Shown: positions 17,734-26,293 of the stretch, one piece after another
How positions within the stretch are numbered: position 1 is the stretch's first letter
How the letters are laid out: the number at the start of each line of letters is the position of its first letter
Assembly (NCBI GenBank): GCA_002381805.1
Contig: DFXZ01000014.1
Coordinates: forward strand, 62,001 to 126,000
Length of the DNA: 64,000 nt
Source of the DNA: Bdellovibrio sp. UBA4095
GTDB lineage: Bacteria > Bdellovibrionota > Bdellovibrionia > Bdellovibrionales > Bdellovibrionaceae
Direction: 5' to 3'
Notes under the pieces: generated by a model
What the model saw: the letters and a program-made list of their open reading frames with translations, nothing else
Database searches by the model: none
What the model was told of the DNA's origin: nothing
Position numbers and translations under genes: made by a program

Positions 17734-18180
17734 CTAACGGTACGGCTCAATCACCTCTCCGTTCAATTCGAACGAAGCTTCGCCATACATAGATTTTTTA
17801 GTTACCAAGTTCAGTGTGCCATAAACCCAGATAGGTCCCATCGCTGCGGCCGTCCCTTTGCGCATCTTCACATAAACCATTTGGTTCGGTGGCGGAGCCG
17901 GAGCATGAATACAAGCTTGCGGTGTCGGAACCAGAAGAAATTCAATCACCTCTCGTTGATCATCCTCCAACGGAACCATGAAGCCAGGAATCTTTACCGC
18001 TTGTCCTTCAAGAGCCTTCAACTCCGAAGTGGCCTTCCCGGTGATATAGTCCATCTCGCCTAGCAGCCGCCAATCAACCTCTACTCCATTGGTTAAGCTG
18101 CTTCCGGAAAACCTCTGGTACAAGGAGGCTCCCGCCACGATGGCTAAAATCAATACACCTACAATATACCATTTCCTCAT
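17734..18180 (-). CDS. DUF3299 protein of the Zrg-like cluster
   Basis: The product has 148 residues, an N-terminal membrane anchor or signal (5-22), then VDWRLLGEMDY, KIPGFMVPLEDD, FLLVPTPQACIHAPAPPPNQ and IWVYGTL. This is the DUF3299 pattern, including the invariant-looking ACIH-x-P-x-PP segment whose Cys and His could hold a metal. DUF3299 genes accompany DUF2796 and a MacB-type ABC pair in zinc uptake loci. It is the first gene of the four-gene operon and is preceded by AGGTG. The exact biochemical role is unknown. Confidence 0.8.
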   Translation of the reverse strand: MRKWYIVGVLILAIVAGASLYQRFSGSSLTNGVEVDWRLLGEMDYITGKATSELKALEGQAVKIPGFMVPLEDDQREVIEFLLVPTPQACIHAPAPPPNQMVYVKMRKGTAAAMGPIWVYGTLNLVTKKSMYGEASFELNGEVIEPYR

Positions 18181-18250
18181 CGCACCTGCCTACTTTTTAT
18201 GCACACGGCCTGATTCCATTAAAGACTTAGCTTGGAAAAAACGCAATAGC

Positions 18251-18280
18251 TTTACGCACGCCCAATGCCTCTGTTATAAA
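18251..18280 (+). promoter_or_regulatory. Possible hisS promoter
   Basis: TTTACG (18251-18256), an 18-base spacer and TATAAA (18275-18280) lie about 30 bases before the preferred hisS start. The -10 match is good, the -35 only partial. Confidence 0.35.
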
Positions 18281-18309
18281 TGAATCCTTGCCAGAGAGAG
18301 GCCCTAGTC

Positions 18310-19554
18310 ATGAGTGATAAACTTCAAAGAGTTCGCGGTACCAGAGATTTGCTTCCAGAAGACAATATTGTTTTCCGTTTTGTCGAACAATCAGCCTATG
18401 ACACGGCCTTATTGTACGGTTTTGGAAAGATCGAGACGCCAATTTTTGAATTTTCTGACGTCTTTCATCGCACTTTGGGCGAAACATCCGACGTCGTAAA
18501 CAAGGAAACTTACGACTTTACAGATCGTGGCGGCGAAAAGCTCACGCTTAGGCCAGAAGGTACGGCGGGAGTAGCTCGTGCTTTTATCTCTGAAGGGCTC
18601 TCTCAAAGCCTGCCATTAAAGTTTTATTACTCCGGACCTATGTTTCGATATGAGCGACCACAAAAAGGACGATATCGCCAATTTTATCAATTGGGCGCAG
18701 AATGTCTAGGTTATGACAGCCCCCTTGCAGATGCCGAGTGCATTGGTCTTGCTTGGGACTTGTTATGCAAGATTGGAATTTCTCAGGACTGCACACTTGA
18801 AATCAATACATTGGGTGACCCAGAAAGCCGTGCCGCTTATCGTGAGGCTTTGGTTCAGTATTTCACTGCGCACAAAGATTCCCTCTCTGCAGATAGTCAG
18901 ATGCGCTTAGAAAAAAATCCCCTTCGTATCTTAGATTCTAAAGACGAAGGTGATAAAAAATTAAACGCCAATGCTCCCAAGCGGGATCAATACTTGAACG
19001 AGATCTCTCAAAAGTTTTTCAAACAAGTCCTTAAGGGAATCGAAAAACTGGGGATTCCCTACAAGATTAACGACCAGCTAGTGCGTGGTCTTGATTACTA
19101 CTGCCATACTGTTTTTGAATTTACGACTTCTAAACTTGGAGCTCAGGGTACAGTCCTAGCCGGAGGGCGCTACGACGGACTCATTGAAACAATGGGTGGC
19201 CCGCGCACTCCCGCTGTTGGCTGGGCTGCAGGCATAGATCGCTTGGCCGATTTAACTCCGCGAGAGCTTGCTGATCGCAAAGACACCTTGATCGCCGTCA
19301 TAGGAGCTGATGAGCTTGGTGAAGACGAAAGCATCCAAGTCGCGCATGAATTGCGCTCCCGTGGTCTGCGCACAGAAAACTTTTTATCGGGAAAGATGGG
19401 TAAGAAAATGCAAAAAGCCAATAAGCTTGGCGCAAGCTTCGCAGTCATCTTGGGCACTTCAGAAGTTGAAAACAAAACGGTGACGATTAAGAATTTTGCA
19501 ACTGGCGAGCAAAATACCATCAGCAGAGATGCCCTGACGGAATTCAAATTCTAG
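18310..19554 (+). CDS. hisS: Histidyl-tRNA synthetase
   Basis: The product has 414 residues. The start is the ATG at 18310, preceded by AGAGAGG at 8 bases; an upstream in-frame ATG at 18280 has no ribosome site and overlaps the likely promoter. Class II motif 2 is FRYERPQKGRYRQF. The histidine-specific motifs RGLDYYCHTVFEF and AGGRYDGL are intact, and the C-terminal anticodon-binding domain begins near 320. It charges tRNA-His in the cytoplasm. The gene is monocistronic and convergent with lgt, with a hairpin between them. Confidence 0.97.
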   Translation: MSDKLQRVRGTRDLLPEDNIVFRFVEQSAYDTALLYGFGKIETPIFEFSDVFHRTLGETSDVVNKETYDFTDRGGEKLTLRPEGTAGVARAFISEGLSQSLPLKFYYSGPMFRYERPQKGRYRQFYQLGAECLGYDSPLADAECIGLAWDLLCKIGISQDCTLEINTLGDPESRAAYREALVQYFTAHKDSLSADSQMRLEKNPLRILDSKDEGDKKLNANAPKRDQYLNEISQKFFKQVLKGIEKLGIPYKINDQLVRGLDYYCHTVFEFTTSKLGAQGTVLAGGRYDGLIETMGGPRTPAVGWAAGIDRLADLTPRELADRKDTLIAVIGADELGEDESIQVAHELRSRGLRTENFLSGKMGKKMQKANKLGASFAVILGTSEVENKTVTIKNFATGEQNTISRDALTEFKF

Positions 19555-19563
19555 AATTATCAC

Positions 19564-19600
19564 AATCTATCTCGGGCTTATCGAGTCACGAGATAGATTT
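19564..19600. terminator. Bidirectional terminator between hisS and lgt
   Basis: An 11-base perfect inverted repeat (AATCTATCTCG / CGAGATAGATT) with a 14-base loop lies between the convergent stops. The T-run after the stem is short in either direction, so termination may be partial. Confidence 0.5.
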
Positions 19601-19606
19601 ATGAGC

Positions 19607-20665
19607 TTACTTGCGATTTAGCTTAATACTTTGACCGCGTCCCCAACCAGGGATGCTCAACGAGCTTGCTCGACTCCATACAAACATCAGCACGATACCG
19701 ACGACAAACATGGCAATACTAAGCCACTGCCCACGAGTCAAATCGAGGGCCTGGAAACCGATATGCGCATCAGGCATCCGGTAACGTTCATCAAGCACTC
19801 GCACAATAGCATAAAGCACAATGAACATCGCGGCGATGAAACCGGGTTTGCGTGGTTTCTTCCACAACAAAAACAAAATCAAAAATAAGAATAGGCCCTC
19901 GCCGAAGGCCGCAAAAAGTTGTGAAGGATACCGAGGCGTTAACATCGGGGCGATCGCTTGCTTTGCCTCAAGATTTCCCCCCTGGATAGACTCAACAATT
20001 TGATTTAGAATCGAATACACCTGATCCCGTGCAGATCCATCGAATCGAAACTTTTCAAGCAACCCCAACCATTGCTCACGATCTACACCGATCTTTTCTA
20101 CCACTGGAGTCAACTCCGGCAGTCGTGCCGCCTCTTGCGCTGGCCAGCTGTAGATGTCCTGCGGGAATTTCACTGCCAGCGGATAATCGGCAGGACTAGG
20201 CCGCCCCACAAGCTCACCATTGATGAAGTTTGCAATACGTCCAAAGAAAACTCCGATCGGGCCAGCAACCGAAACCAGATCCAAAAGGTAAAGACCATTC
20301 ACCGAATATTTTCGTGCATACAGCAAACAGGCGACAACAATTCCAATGATGCCCCCGTGGCTAGCCATGCCACCTTCGTTAACAGCCAAAACTCCCCAGT
20401 AGGGAAATTCTGATTTGAACTTTAGAAAAAGATCTGGGCCATAAAAAAGGACATAGCCCAATCGACCACCCACCAGTGTTCCGATGGCGCCATAAGTGAT
20501 AAAGTCACCGACCATCTGCGGAGTCAGTCCGGATCTTTGTCTTTTTGCCAACCATTTGATCAATAAATAGGCACAAATAAAACCCATCATATAGGACAGG
20601 CCATACCAACGAACGCCAAAATCTCCGGAAATTCTAAATGCAAAGGGATCTAAATCATGAACCAC
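19607..20665 (-). CDS. lgt: Prolipoprotein diacylglyceryl transferase
   Basis: The product has 352 residues and seven or so membrane helices. His103 (ASHGG) and the Lgt signature GRIANFINGELVG (142-154) are present, with Arg245 in RYPSQL beginning the second conserved block. It attaches diacylglycerol from phosphatidylglycerol to the lipobox Cys of prolipoproteins at the inner membrane. Many lipoproteins in this window would be its substrates. An extra stretch of about 70 residues (roughly 170-244) lies between the signature and RYPSQ. It is longer than in E. coli Lgt and is mostly polar and helical, so it likely forms an enlarged periplasmic domain. Confidence 0.95.
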   Translation of the reverse strand: MVHDLDPFAFRISGDFGVRWYGLSYMMGFICAYLLIKWLAKRQRSGLTPQMVGDFITYGAIGTLVGGRLGYVLFYGPDLFLKFKSEFPYWGVLAVNEGGMASHGGIIGIVVACLLYARKYSVNGLYLLDLVSVAGPIGVFFGRIANFINGELVGRPSPADYPLAVKFPQDIYSWPAQEAARLPELTPVVEKIGVDREQWLGLLEKFRFDGSARDQVYSILNQIVESIQGGNLEAKQAIAPMLTPRYPSQLFAAFGEGLFLFLILFLLWKKPRKPGFIAAMFIVLYAIVRVLDERYRMPDAHIGFQALDLTRGQWLSIAMFVVGIVLMFVWSRASSLSIPGWGRGQSIKLNRK

Positions 20666-20750
20666 AGAAGTATCCTTTTCTGAGACGTTTAAACTGTATC
20701 AACGTGGTAATCCTTAGACCTTACTCAATAAAACCTAGAAAATAAAGGGT

Positions 20751-21518
20751 ATGTCTAGGATTTCATATTTACTTGTGTTCTGCATTATCACCAGCTTTAG
20801 TGTCCCCGCCCTGTCACAAACTGCCAGCCGCTGGAGCTCCGGTATCGATTTTACCAAGCGAGCCGCTCAAAGAGAAAAAACCCGCTGGTCTTTGACAGAC
20901 TGGCTGGCCATGAAAGAGCGCAATCGCATGATGGACATGTGGCTGTCAATGAACTCTCCGTCACCATTCGAGTTCGCACTGGAAGGATCCTATAATTCTC
21001 TCAAAACTGAAGTCGTTGATAGCGGAACCAGTGAGTCCTTTAAGTCCTATAGTGGCGTATTCACGGCCCATGCACAATTTGTTGGCCTAAGTGCCGAATA
21101 TGAAAACAATACCGAAGAGGGACTGAATGACCTTAGTGGGCTTTTCAACTTGCGAGTCCTCGGGAACTCTTTGCAAAACACTGCATTGACATTGCACTAT
21201 GGATTGCGGACTCGCGAAATGAGCGGAGCCACGGCCACTCGACTATCGCAACAATTTGCCCAGGCCTCACTACAGATTTATATTACAAAGTATTTTGGAC
21301 TTGATGGAAGATATCGTTACTTTCTTCCCATCACCAACGATCAACTCGGTGATGTTCAGGGAGATGTCTCCGAAGCGGGCCTGTTCATAGACTTTAAGGC
21401 CTTCAGAATATTCGGAGCCTGGTACAAGGAGAGCCAGAAAACAAAAATCCCTGCTGCGACGGATGACACAGTCACCGATCGCACAGGGATTAGGTCAGGA
21501 CTAAAAATATTCTTTTAG
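20751..21518 (+). CDS. Predicted outer-membrane beta-barrel protein
   Basis: The product has 255 residues and a signal peptide ending at ALSQ. A charged helical segment (residues 30-65, rich in Arg/Lys/Trp) precedes alternating strands with Gly-Tyr pairs, and the chain ends in Phe-Phe as barrels often do. About eight strands can be drawn. No family is recognised. AAAGGG lies directly before the ATG, too close for an ideal ribosome site, and a TAGAAA hexamer 9 bases before the ATG could be a -10 box. The gene is divergent from lgt. Confidence 0.6.
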   Translation: MSRISYLLVFCIITSFSVPALSQTASRWSSGIDFTKRAAQREKTRWSLTDWLAMKERNRMMDMWLSMNSPSPFEFALEGSYNSLKTEVVDSGTSESFKSYSGVFTAHAQFVGLSAEYENNTEEGLNDLSGLFNLRVLGNSLQNTALTLHYGLRTREMSGATATRLSQQFAQASLQIYITKYFGLDGRYRYFLPITNDQLGDVQGDVSEAGLFIDFKAFRIFGAWYKESQKTKIPAATDDTVTDRTGIRSGLKIFF

Positions 21519-21530
21519 TTCCGCTGACGA

Positions 21531-22259
21531 TTAATCAAGCTTCTTCATCATGTTGTCGCCAGAAAGGAAGAAAGTCTCTGTCGCTTGCTCATGAGAGAAC
21601 GCGTTTGTTACTTTCCAAGCCATATTCATTTGCATTCCAGCTACTGGCTCTTGTTTTGAACCTGTGTTGAATACAGAAGGAATCGCTGCATTTGCATCAA
21701 AATTGAAGCCCCATGCAACTGAAAGATTCGCAGGCATGATAGTCGCGTTCGTGATGTACTGACCAACGCCATCAGCTGATCCACCCGCAGTGAAAGTCAC
21801 ACGGTAAGAGAAATCAACAACAACAATGTCAAAACCATTTACATACTGAACGTTGTAAACCTTAGACTGAGGAATATTCCAACCAGAAAGATCAGACCAG
21901 CAAGTCAAACCTTTAGGAAGTGCGTTTGCAGTATCAAGATTTACGTTCACAACTGAACGACCTTCTTGAACAACCGCGAACATTTTTTTACCGATATTGA
22001 TAACTTGATCAACAACCAACTCGATAACATCAAGAGGGTTAGCACTCAAAAGCTGATCGCCAGTGCGAAGGATTTTAAGAGGACGCTGAGTGCTGCAGTC
22101 TTCTGCAAGACCAGCTTGAGCCATAGGCTGCATAGTTGGATATTGATCAGTAACTTCAGTTACTACAACATCTTTAATTTGGAAATAAGCTTTATCCATT
22201 GCAAAAGCAGATGTAGCCAAACCTGTCGTTAAGGCGAAAGCGATAAGTGAACGAATCAT
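21531..22259 (-). CDS. Periplasmic protein of unknown function, probably abundant
   Basis: The product has 242 residues from the ATG at 22259, chosen because a strong AAAGGGGG site lies 5 bases upstream and a clean signal peptide (cleavage after SAFA) begins there; the frame is open 153 bases further upstream. The mature part is mostly beta with Val/Asn-rich strands, two Cys (near residues 30 and 100) that could pair, and a charged end with MMKKLD. The strong ribosome site and likely promoter suggest high expression. No family is recognised. It converges with the beta-barrel gene with 12 bases between the stops. Confidence 0.65.
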   Translation of the reverse strand: MIRSLIAFALTTGLATSAFAMDKAYFQIKDVVVTEVTDQYPTMQPMAQAGLAEDCSTQRPLKILRTGDQLLSANPLDVIELVVDQVINIGKKMFAVVQEGRSVVNVNLDTANALPKGLTCWSDLSGWNIPQSKVYNVQYVNGFDIVVVDFSYRVTFTAGGSADGVGQYITNATIMPANLSVAWGFNFDANAAIPSVFNTGSKQEPVAGMQMNMAWKVTNAFSHEQATETFFLSGDNMMKKLD

Positions 22260-22285
22260 GAGGACCCCCTTTATTATTGGCAGGG

Positions 22286-22314
22286 GTTCTATCAAGGCGA
22301 ATACGAGCTTACAA
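22286..22314 (-). promoter_or_regulatory. Probable promoter of the periplasmic protein gene
   Basis: On the minus strand TTGTAA (22314-22309), a 17-base spacer and TAGAAC (22291-22286) precede the AAAGGGGG ribosome site. Each hexamer matches the sigma-70 consensus at 4 positions. Confidence 0.4.
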
Positions 22315-22463
22315 ATTAAAAACATGGCACCTTGGGCCATGGGCGGCGCGTTACTCGCATGTAAGCTCGCTAGTTTCTTCTCTACGATTATGCTTTCGAA
22401 TAAGTCTCTCATTCATATGCTTACATTTTAGCGGTTGATTCTCTGCACCGAAGAGTCCTGCAT

Positions 22464-24422
22464 ATGGGCGTTTTCTGGAAAATCCTTTTTTATTTGTTGT
22501 CTGCGTCTGCGGTTTCTGGCTGCGGTAACTTAAAAGTCGGCATTCAGTCATCGCATGAAGATTTAAAAAAGAAAGATGTTTTCATCTCAATTCCGTCAAT
22601 GAAGATAACGGAAGGCTCCAGTCTCTTGGTTATTCTAAACTCCTCGGAGTCCTTAGCCCCAGAGCAAGGCTCTCTCCAATGGACTTTGTCCGGGAACAGT
22701 CCAAACAATCATTTTGTTGCGACCACAGGCAATGCAACTCTTTCTGGCTATTCGGGCACATTTTTGGTTGCTTCGAAAGATGACCTTCTAATCAATGGCA
22801 CGCGCAGCTTCACCTTAAGTTTGGAACTATCAGCATCCTCGAACTACACATTAAAAAATGCGCACTACACGGTGGAGATTGAAGATAACGACATCACAGC
22901 AGCTCCAACAATCACGGTGAATCCACTAAATTCAATATCGCTGGCAAATGTGGGGGCCTATTCGTTCAGCGGTGCTTGCTCAGAAAATTCACGACCCGTT
23001 AATATCAGTATTACTGACAGTCAGAGCACGGTCATCAATATCTCTCCAGCACCGGTTTGCAGCAACAACACTTGGACTCTGTCAGGCGCAGATTTATCAG
23101 CGCTCTCTGACGGAACTGCTGCGGTAGAAATTGTACACACAAATGAGATCGGAGCCACTGTTTCCACGAATCAAAACCTATACAAAGACGCTACGGCCCC
23201 CTCGGCTCCCTTAGGTCTTCAGCTGAAGTACTCGTCCCTCTTGCTCGACCATACGGGACCGATTATTCTTTCCAACGCTGGCACTGATGCGGGTATTGGC
23301 TTAGAAAAGAGTCAACTTCGCCTCGTTCATAGCGACGGCACCATCATCCGAGATTGGTTTGATAATGGAACTTTTCTGACCTATGCGGAGGACGACTGGT
23401 TCGGTTTCAAAAATGTCGCTCTCACTTCGAACGAGCAGTATAAAATTCAAGCTCGAAGTATCGATAAACTCGGAAACACAAGCACCATTTCAGAGCATCT
23501 CTTTACTGCTAAAATGTGTCCCAGCAACTACGTTGCGATTTACCCTCTCAGCTCACCTCCCTCAGGAAATTTCCCCGAATATCCTTACCCAAGTACATCA
23601 TTTTGTGTCGCAAAATTTGAAATGAAAGCCGTGGACGGCAGCGGAAACCTCGTCAATGGAGGCAACGGCACCATCAGCTATAGTTCGACTTATATTCCTT
23701 CTTCTCGTTCGGATGGTGCTCCCTGGGTTCGCGTCAGTCGAAACTCGGCTTCTAATGAATGTCAGTCGATCGGTCAAAACCTCATCACGAACGGACAATG
23801 GCAGACTATTGCTCGCCATATTGCCAGTACGGACGCCAATTGGTCATTAGGTCAAAAATTCAACGGCACTCTGAACATCGGAAACTATTTGGGTTGGGGC
23901 ACTAGCGCAGTCGCCGATGGACTAGCATTCAGTGCTTCGACCGCAAAAACTTTGGCAGCCTCTAGTTCCTCCATCGCTTTCTCTGACAACAATGATTATG
24001 CCGGAGTCACAGATCCATCCAATTTCGCATTGAAAAGGACCCACATCTTACCTTGGGGCGGCCCAAAACTTTGGGACCTCGGTGGAAACGCCATGGAAAG
24101 TGTTCGCGACATTGCCTACGCAAATGCTTGGGTGACTCAGGCCGCAACCACTCCAGTTTACAATTTGCCCTCTGATAAAATTGATTACTTCGGATTAAAT
24201 GGTACGTTCACCAATTGTTTGGCACCGGATCAGGGCACCAATTTGTGTCATCTCGGACTTGTGCTTCTTCCTTCTGCATCCGACGCATGGAATTTGGCGA
24301 TACATCGTGGATCACACTATGCAAATGGACATGACAATGGTCTTTTTAAAGTAGATGGGATGGATGGTACTACAGACACTTCCGTCACGACTGGTTTCCG
24401 GTGTGTCATCGACAATCCGTAG
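22464..24422 (+). CDS. Surface lipoprotein with Ig-like and C-terminal FGE/C-type-lectin-like domain
   Basis: The product has 652 residues and lipobox AVSGC (Cys20). Residues 40-150 look like a Calx-beta/Ig-type domain (ITEGSSLLVILNSSES through VEIEDND). Further Ig-like parts lie at 150-245 and 250-350. The C-terminal 300 residues carry hallmarks of the FGE-sulfatase/SUMF1 fold: CVAKFEMKA, NECQSIGQNLITNGQW, LWDLGGNAMESVRDI and a final GFRCV. The catalytic Cys pair of true formylglycine-generating enzymes is not evident, so the fold is probably used for binding. It is likely exposed on the cell surface. No clear Shine-Dalgarno precedes the ATG. Confidence 0.75.
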   Translation: MGVFWKILFYLLSASAVSGCGNLKVGIQSSHEDLKKKDVFISIPSMKITEGSSLLVILNSSESLAPEQGSLQWTLSGNSPNNHFVATTGNATLSGYSGTFLVASKDDLLINGTRSFTLSLELSASSNYTLKNAHYTVEIEDNDITAAPTITVNPLNSISLANVGAYSFSGACSENSRPVNISITDSQSTVINISPAPVCSNNTWTLSGADLSALSDGTAAVEIVHTNEIGATVSTNQNLYKDATAPSAPLGLQLKYSSLLLDHTGPIILSNAGTDAGIGLEKSQLRLVHSDGTIIRDWFDNGTFLTYAEDDWFGFKNVALTSNEQYKIQARSIDKLGNTSTISEHLFTAKMCPSNYVAIYPLSSPPSGNFPEYPYPSTSFCVAKFEMKAVDGSGNLVNGGNGTISYSSTYIPSSRSDGAPWVRVSRNSASNECQSIGQNLITNGQWQTIARHIASTDANWSLGQKFNGTLNIGNYLGWGTSAVADGLAFSASTAKTLAASSSSIAFSDNNDYAGVTDPSNFALKRTHILPWGGPKLWDLGGNAMESVRDIAYANAWVTQAATTPVYNLPSDKIDYFGLNGTFTNCLAPDQGTNLCHLGLVLLPSASDAWNLAIHRGSHYANGHDNGLFKVDGMDGTTDTSVTTGFRCVIDNP

Positions 24423-24429
24423 TCAATTT

Positions 24430-24981
24430 CTACCATTCTTTGGTTAAAGAGAGCAGAGGAAAAATCCAAGACTTAGAGTATGAAATATTCGACTCGCTTC
24501 CGCTAATGACAGATTTGTTATAGTTGGCAGCATAGTAGTTCAGCGAAGCACCCAAATGAAGACCATCCTTTACTTCTGGCATAAATCCAAGTTGCAACCA
24601 AAAGCTCGTCCCTCGCCACTCTTCACTACCGTTGCCAATGTCAGCTTGCGCCTTGCTGAGGATGTTATAAGCGAAGCTCGCGCTATACATCTCGTTCCGC
24701 CCAAACTGCCACTTCATATAGGGGCCAGTATCCATTGAAGAAATTTTGATTTCGGGAGTCCCTGTATCATTCTGAGAAAAACCGGAATAATTCCACCCGC
24801 CCCAAACTCTCTTCTTTAAAGAGAACAACACACCCAGGTTATAAAAATAGCGAGTCGAAGTCGAAGAACTGCCCGTTTTAAGATTTTCAGATATATAGGT
24901 TCCACCAAGCTCTACCAAGGTCCCGGCCCGAGCGTGAAATGAACCTAGAAATAGTACTAATAAAATCAAGACAGATTTCAT
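24430..24981 (-). CDS. Predicted outer-membrane beta-barrel protein
   Basis: The product has 183 residues from the ATG at 24981, giving MKSVLILLVLFLGS and a signal peptide ending near ARA. Eight alternating strands with Gly/Tyr/Trp follow, and the last strand ends LTKEW, an aromatic terminus. The size fits an OmpA/OmpW-like eight-strand barrel. No family is recognised. There is no nearby Shine-Dalgarno; a TATAAT lies 14 bases upstream. It converges with the FGE-like lipoprotein gene, 7 bases apart. Confidence 0.6.
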   Translation of the reverse strand: MKSVLILLVLFLGSFHARAGTLVELGGTYISENLKTGSSSTSTRYFYNLGVLFSLKKRVWGGWNYSGFSQNDTGTPEIKISSMDTGPYMKWQFGRNEMYSASFAYNILSKAQADIGNGSEEWRGTSFWLQLGFMPEVKDGLHLGASLNYYAANYNKSVISGSESNISYSKSWIFPLLSLTKEW

Positions 24982-24995
24982 AGGCAACTAATCGG

Positions 24996-25001
24996 ATTAT
25001 A
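24996..25001 (-). promoter_or_regulatory. Consensus -10 box before a barrel gene
   Basis: A perfect TATAAT on the minus strand sits 14 bases before the ATG at 24981. No convincing -35 element is found at 16-18 bases. It would give a leader of about 8 bases. Confidence 0.4.
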
Positions 25002-25105
25002 CCTTGCAGAGGAACAGTCTAGGAATCTTTCGTTCACTTTCCTTTTATAATTCTGACTCAACTTTTCGAGGACTATAAGCTTGGAAGTTGGCTTTCAAAT
25101 AAAAC

Positions 25106-26293
25106 CTATTTCCTTACAAGAGCTGCCGCAAAGAATCCGTCGAAACCATCTGTATCCGGGAAAACGTGGATTTGTTTTTTCAACGTCCACTTATCACCAT
25201 GTTCGCTCAAAAATTTTTCAACTTGTTGATCATTTTCACTCGGCAACAGACTGCAAGTTGCGTAAACTAACTGACCGCCCTTTTTGACCATCGGTGAATA
25301 CGAAGTCAAAATTTCATATTGCAGTTGCTGCAAGCGCGCAATTTCTTCAGAAGTTAGTTTCCATTTTGAATCGGGATTACGACGAAGAACTCCCATTCCT
25401 GAACAGGGAACGTCCAATAACACGCGATCTGCGCTGTCATGCATGCGTTTGATAACTTTGTTGGTGTCGATCACACGAGTTTCGATGACATCGACTCCGT
25501 CACGGCGAGCCCGGACTTTCAGTTCTTTCAATTTCCATTCGTGAATGTCCATGGAAATCACTTTGCCTTTATTCTTCATAAGGGCAGCGAGATGCAAGCT
25601 CTTGCCGCCAGCACCGGCGCAGGCATCAACGACGCGGTGGCCGGGCTCAACTTCGAGCAACGGCGCAACCATTTGCGAAGCAGCGTCTTGAACTTCAAAC
25701 ATACCTTTTTTGAAAGCCTGGGTGACGAACACATTTTTTCTCTCGGGCAAGCGCAAGGCGTCTGGCAATTCGGGAGATACTTTAACCACGGTGATGCCTT
25801 CGCTTTGTAACTGAGCAATAACGTCTTCAGGTGTGGCCTTCAAACGATTCACCCGCAAAAACACTTCAGCAGGTTTATTCAATGCGCGAACGATATCTTT
25901 CCAACGCTCGCCTAATTCAGACTGCCCGCGCTCGTGCATCCAATCTGGGATGGATTGGGCGATAGCGAAAGAACTGATGCTTTTTTCGTGCCGACGAATA
26001 CTCTCAAGATTCAAGCCGCTCAGTTCTTCCCAATCTGGAAGCTCGTTCCCTAAGCGAAGCCAGTAGACTCCCCAAATTCTCCAAAAATTGTCTTGATCAG
26101 AAAGCTCATGAAGCAGCCGATACCAGCGCACGATTTCGTAAACGCTTTCGGCAAAAAACTTACGATCCCGAGCGCCCCACCTGCGTTGAGCTTTCAGATT
26201 TTTTTCGATCACCTTATCGGCGTATTGCCCATCAAGAAAAATGTTTTCCAGGGCAAAGACAACTTGTTCTACGAGATGTTTATGAATTTTCAA
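25106..26293 (-). CDS. rsmB: 16S rRNA m5C967 methyltransferase RsmB
   Basis: The product has 395 residues. The N-terminal NusB-like RNA-binding domain covers about 1-140. The methyltransferase domain has the SAM motif VVDACAGAGGKS, then the two cysteines Cys297 (LDVPCSG) and Cys347 (YATCS) needed for catalysis and release, plus the NPD motif. It methylates C967 of 16S rRNA. The start is a TTG that overlaps the stop of the upstream barrel gene as TTGA, so translation is probably coupled. No in-frame ATG is available close by. Linkage to an outer-membrane gene is unusual. Confidence 0.93.
   Translation of the reverse strand: MKIHKHLVEQVVFALENIFLDGQYADKVIEKNLKAQRRWGARDRKFFAESVYEIVRWYRLLHELSDQDNFWRIWGVYWLRLGNELPDWEELSGLNLESIRRHEKSISSFAIAQSIPDWMHERGQSELGERWKDIVRALNKPAEVFLRVNRLKATPEDVIAQLQSEGITVVKVSPELPDALRLPERKNVFVTQAFKKGMFEVQDAASQMVAPLLEVEPGHRVVDACAGAGGKSLHLAALMKNKGKVISMDIHEWKLKELKVRARRDGVDVIETRVIDTNKVIKRMHDSADRVLLDVPCSGMGVLRRNPDSKWKLTSEEIARLQQLQYEILTSYSPMVKKGGQLVYATCSLLPSENDQQVEKFLSEHGDKWTLKKQIHVFPDTDGFDGFFAAALVRK

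Noticed and set aside
18280..18310. Upstream ATG as hisS start
   Set aside because: It has no ribosome site and overlaps the TATAAA box; the ATG at 18310 has AGAGAGG at the right distance.
22260..22412. N-terminal extension of the periplasmic protein gene
   Set aside because: The extension would put 51 residues before the signal peptide and ignores the strong AAAGGGGG before 22259.
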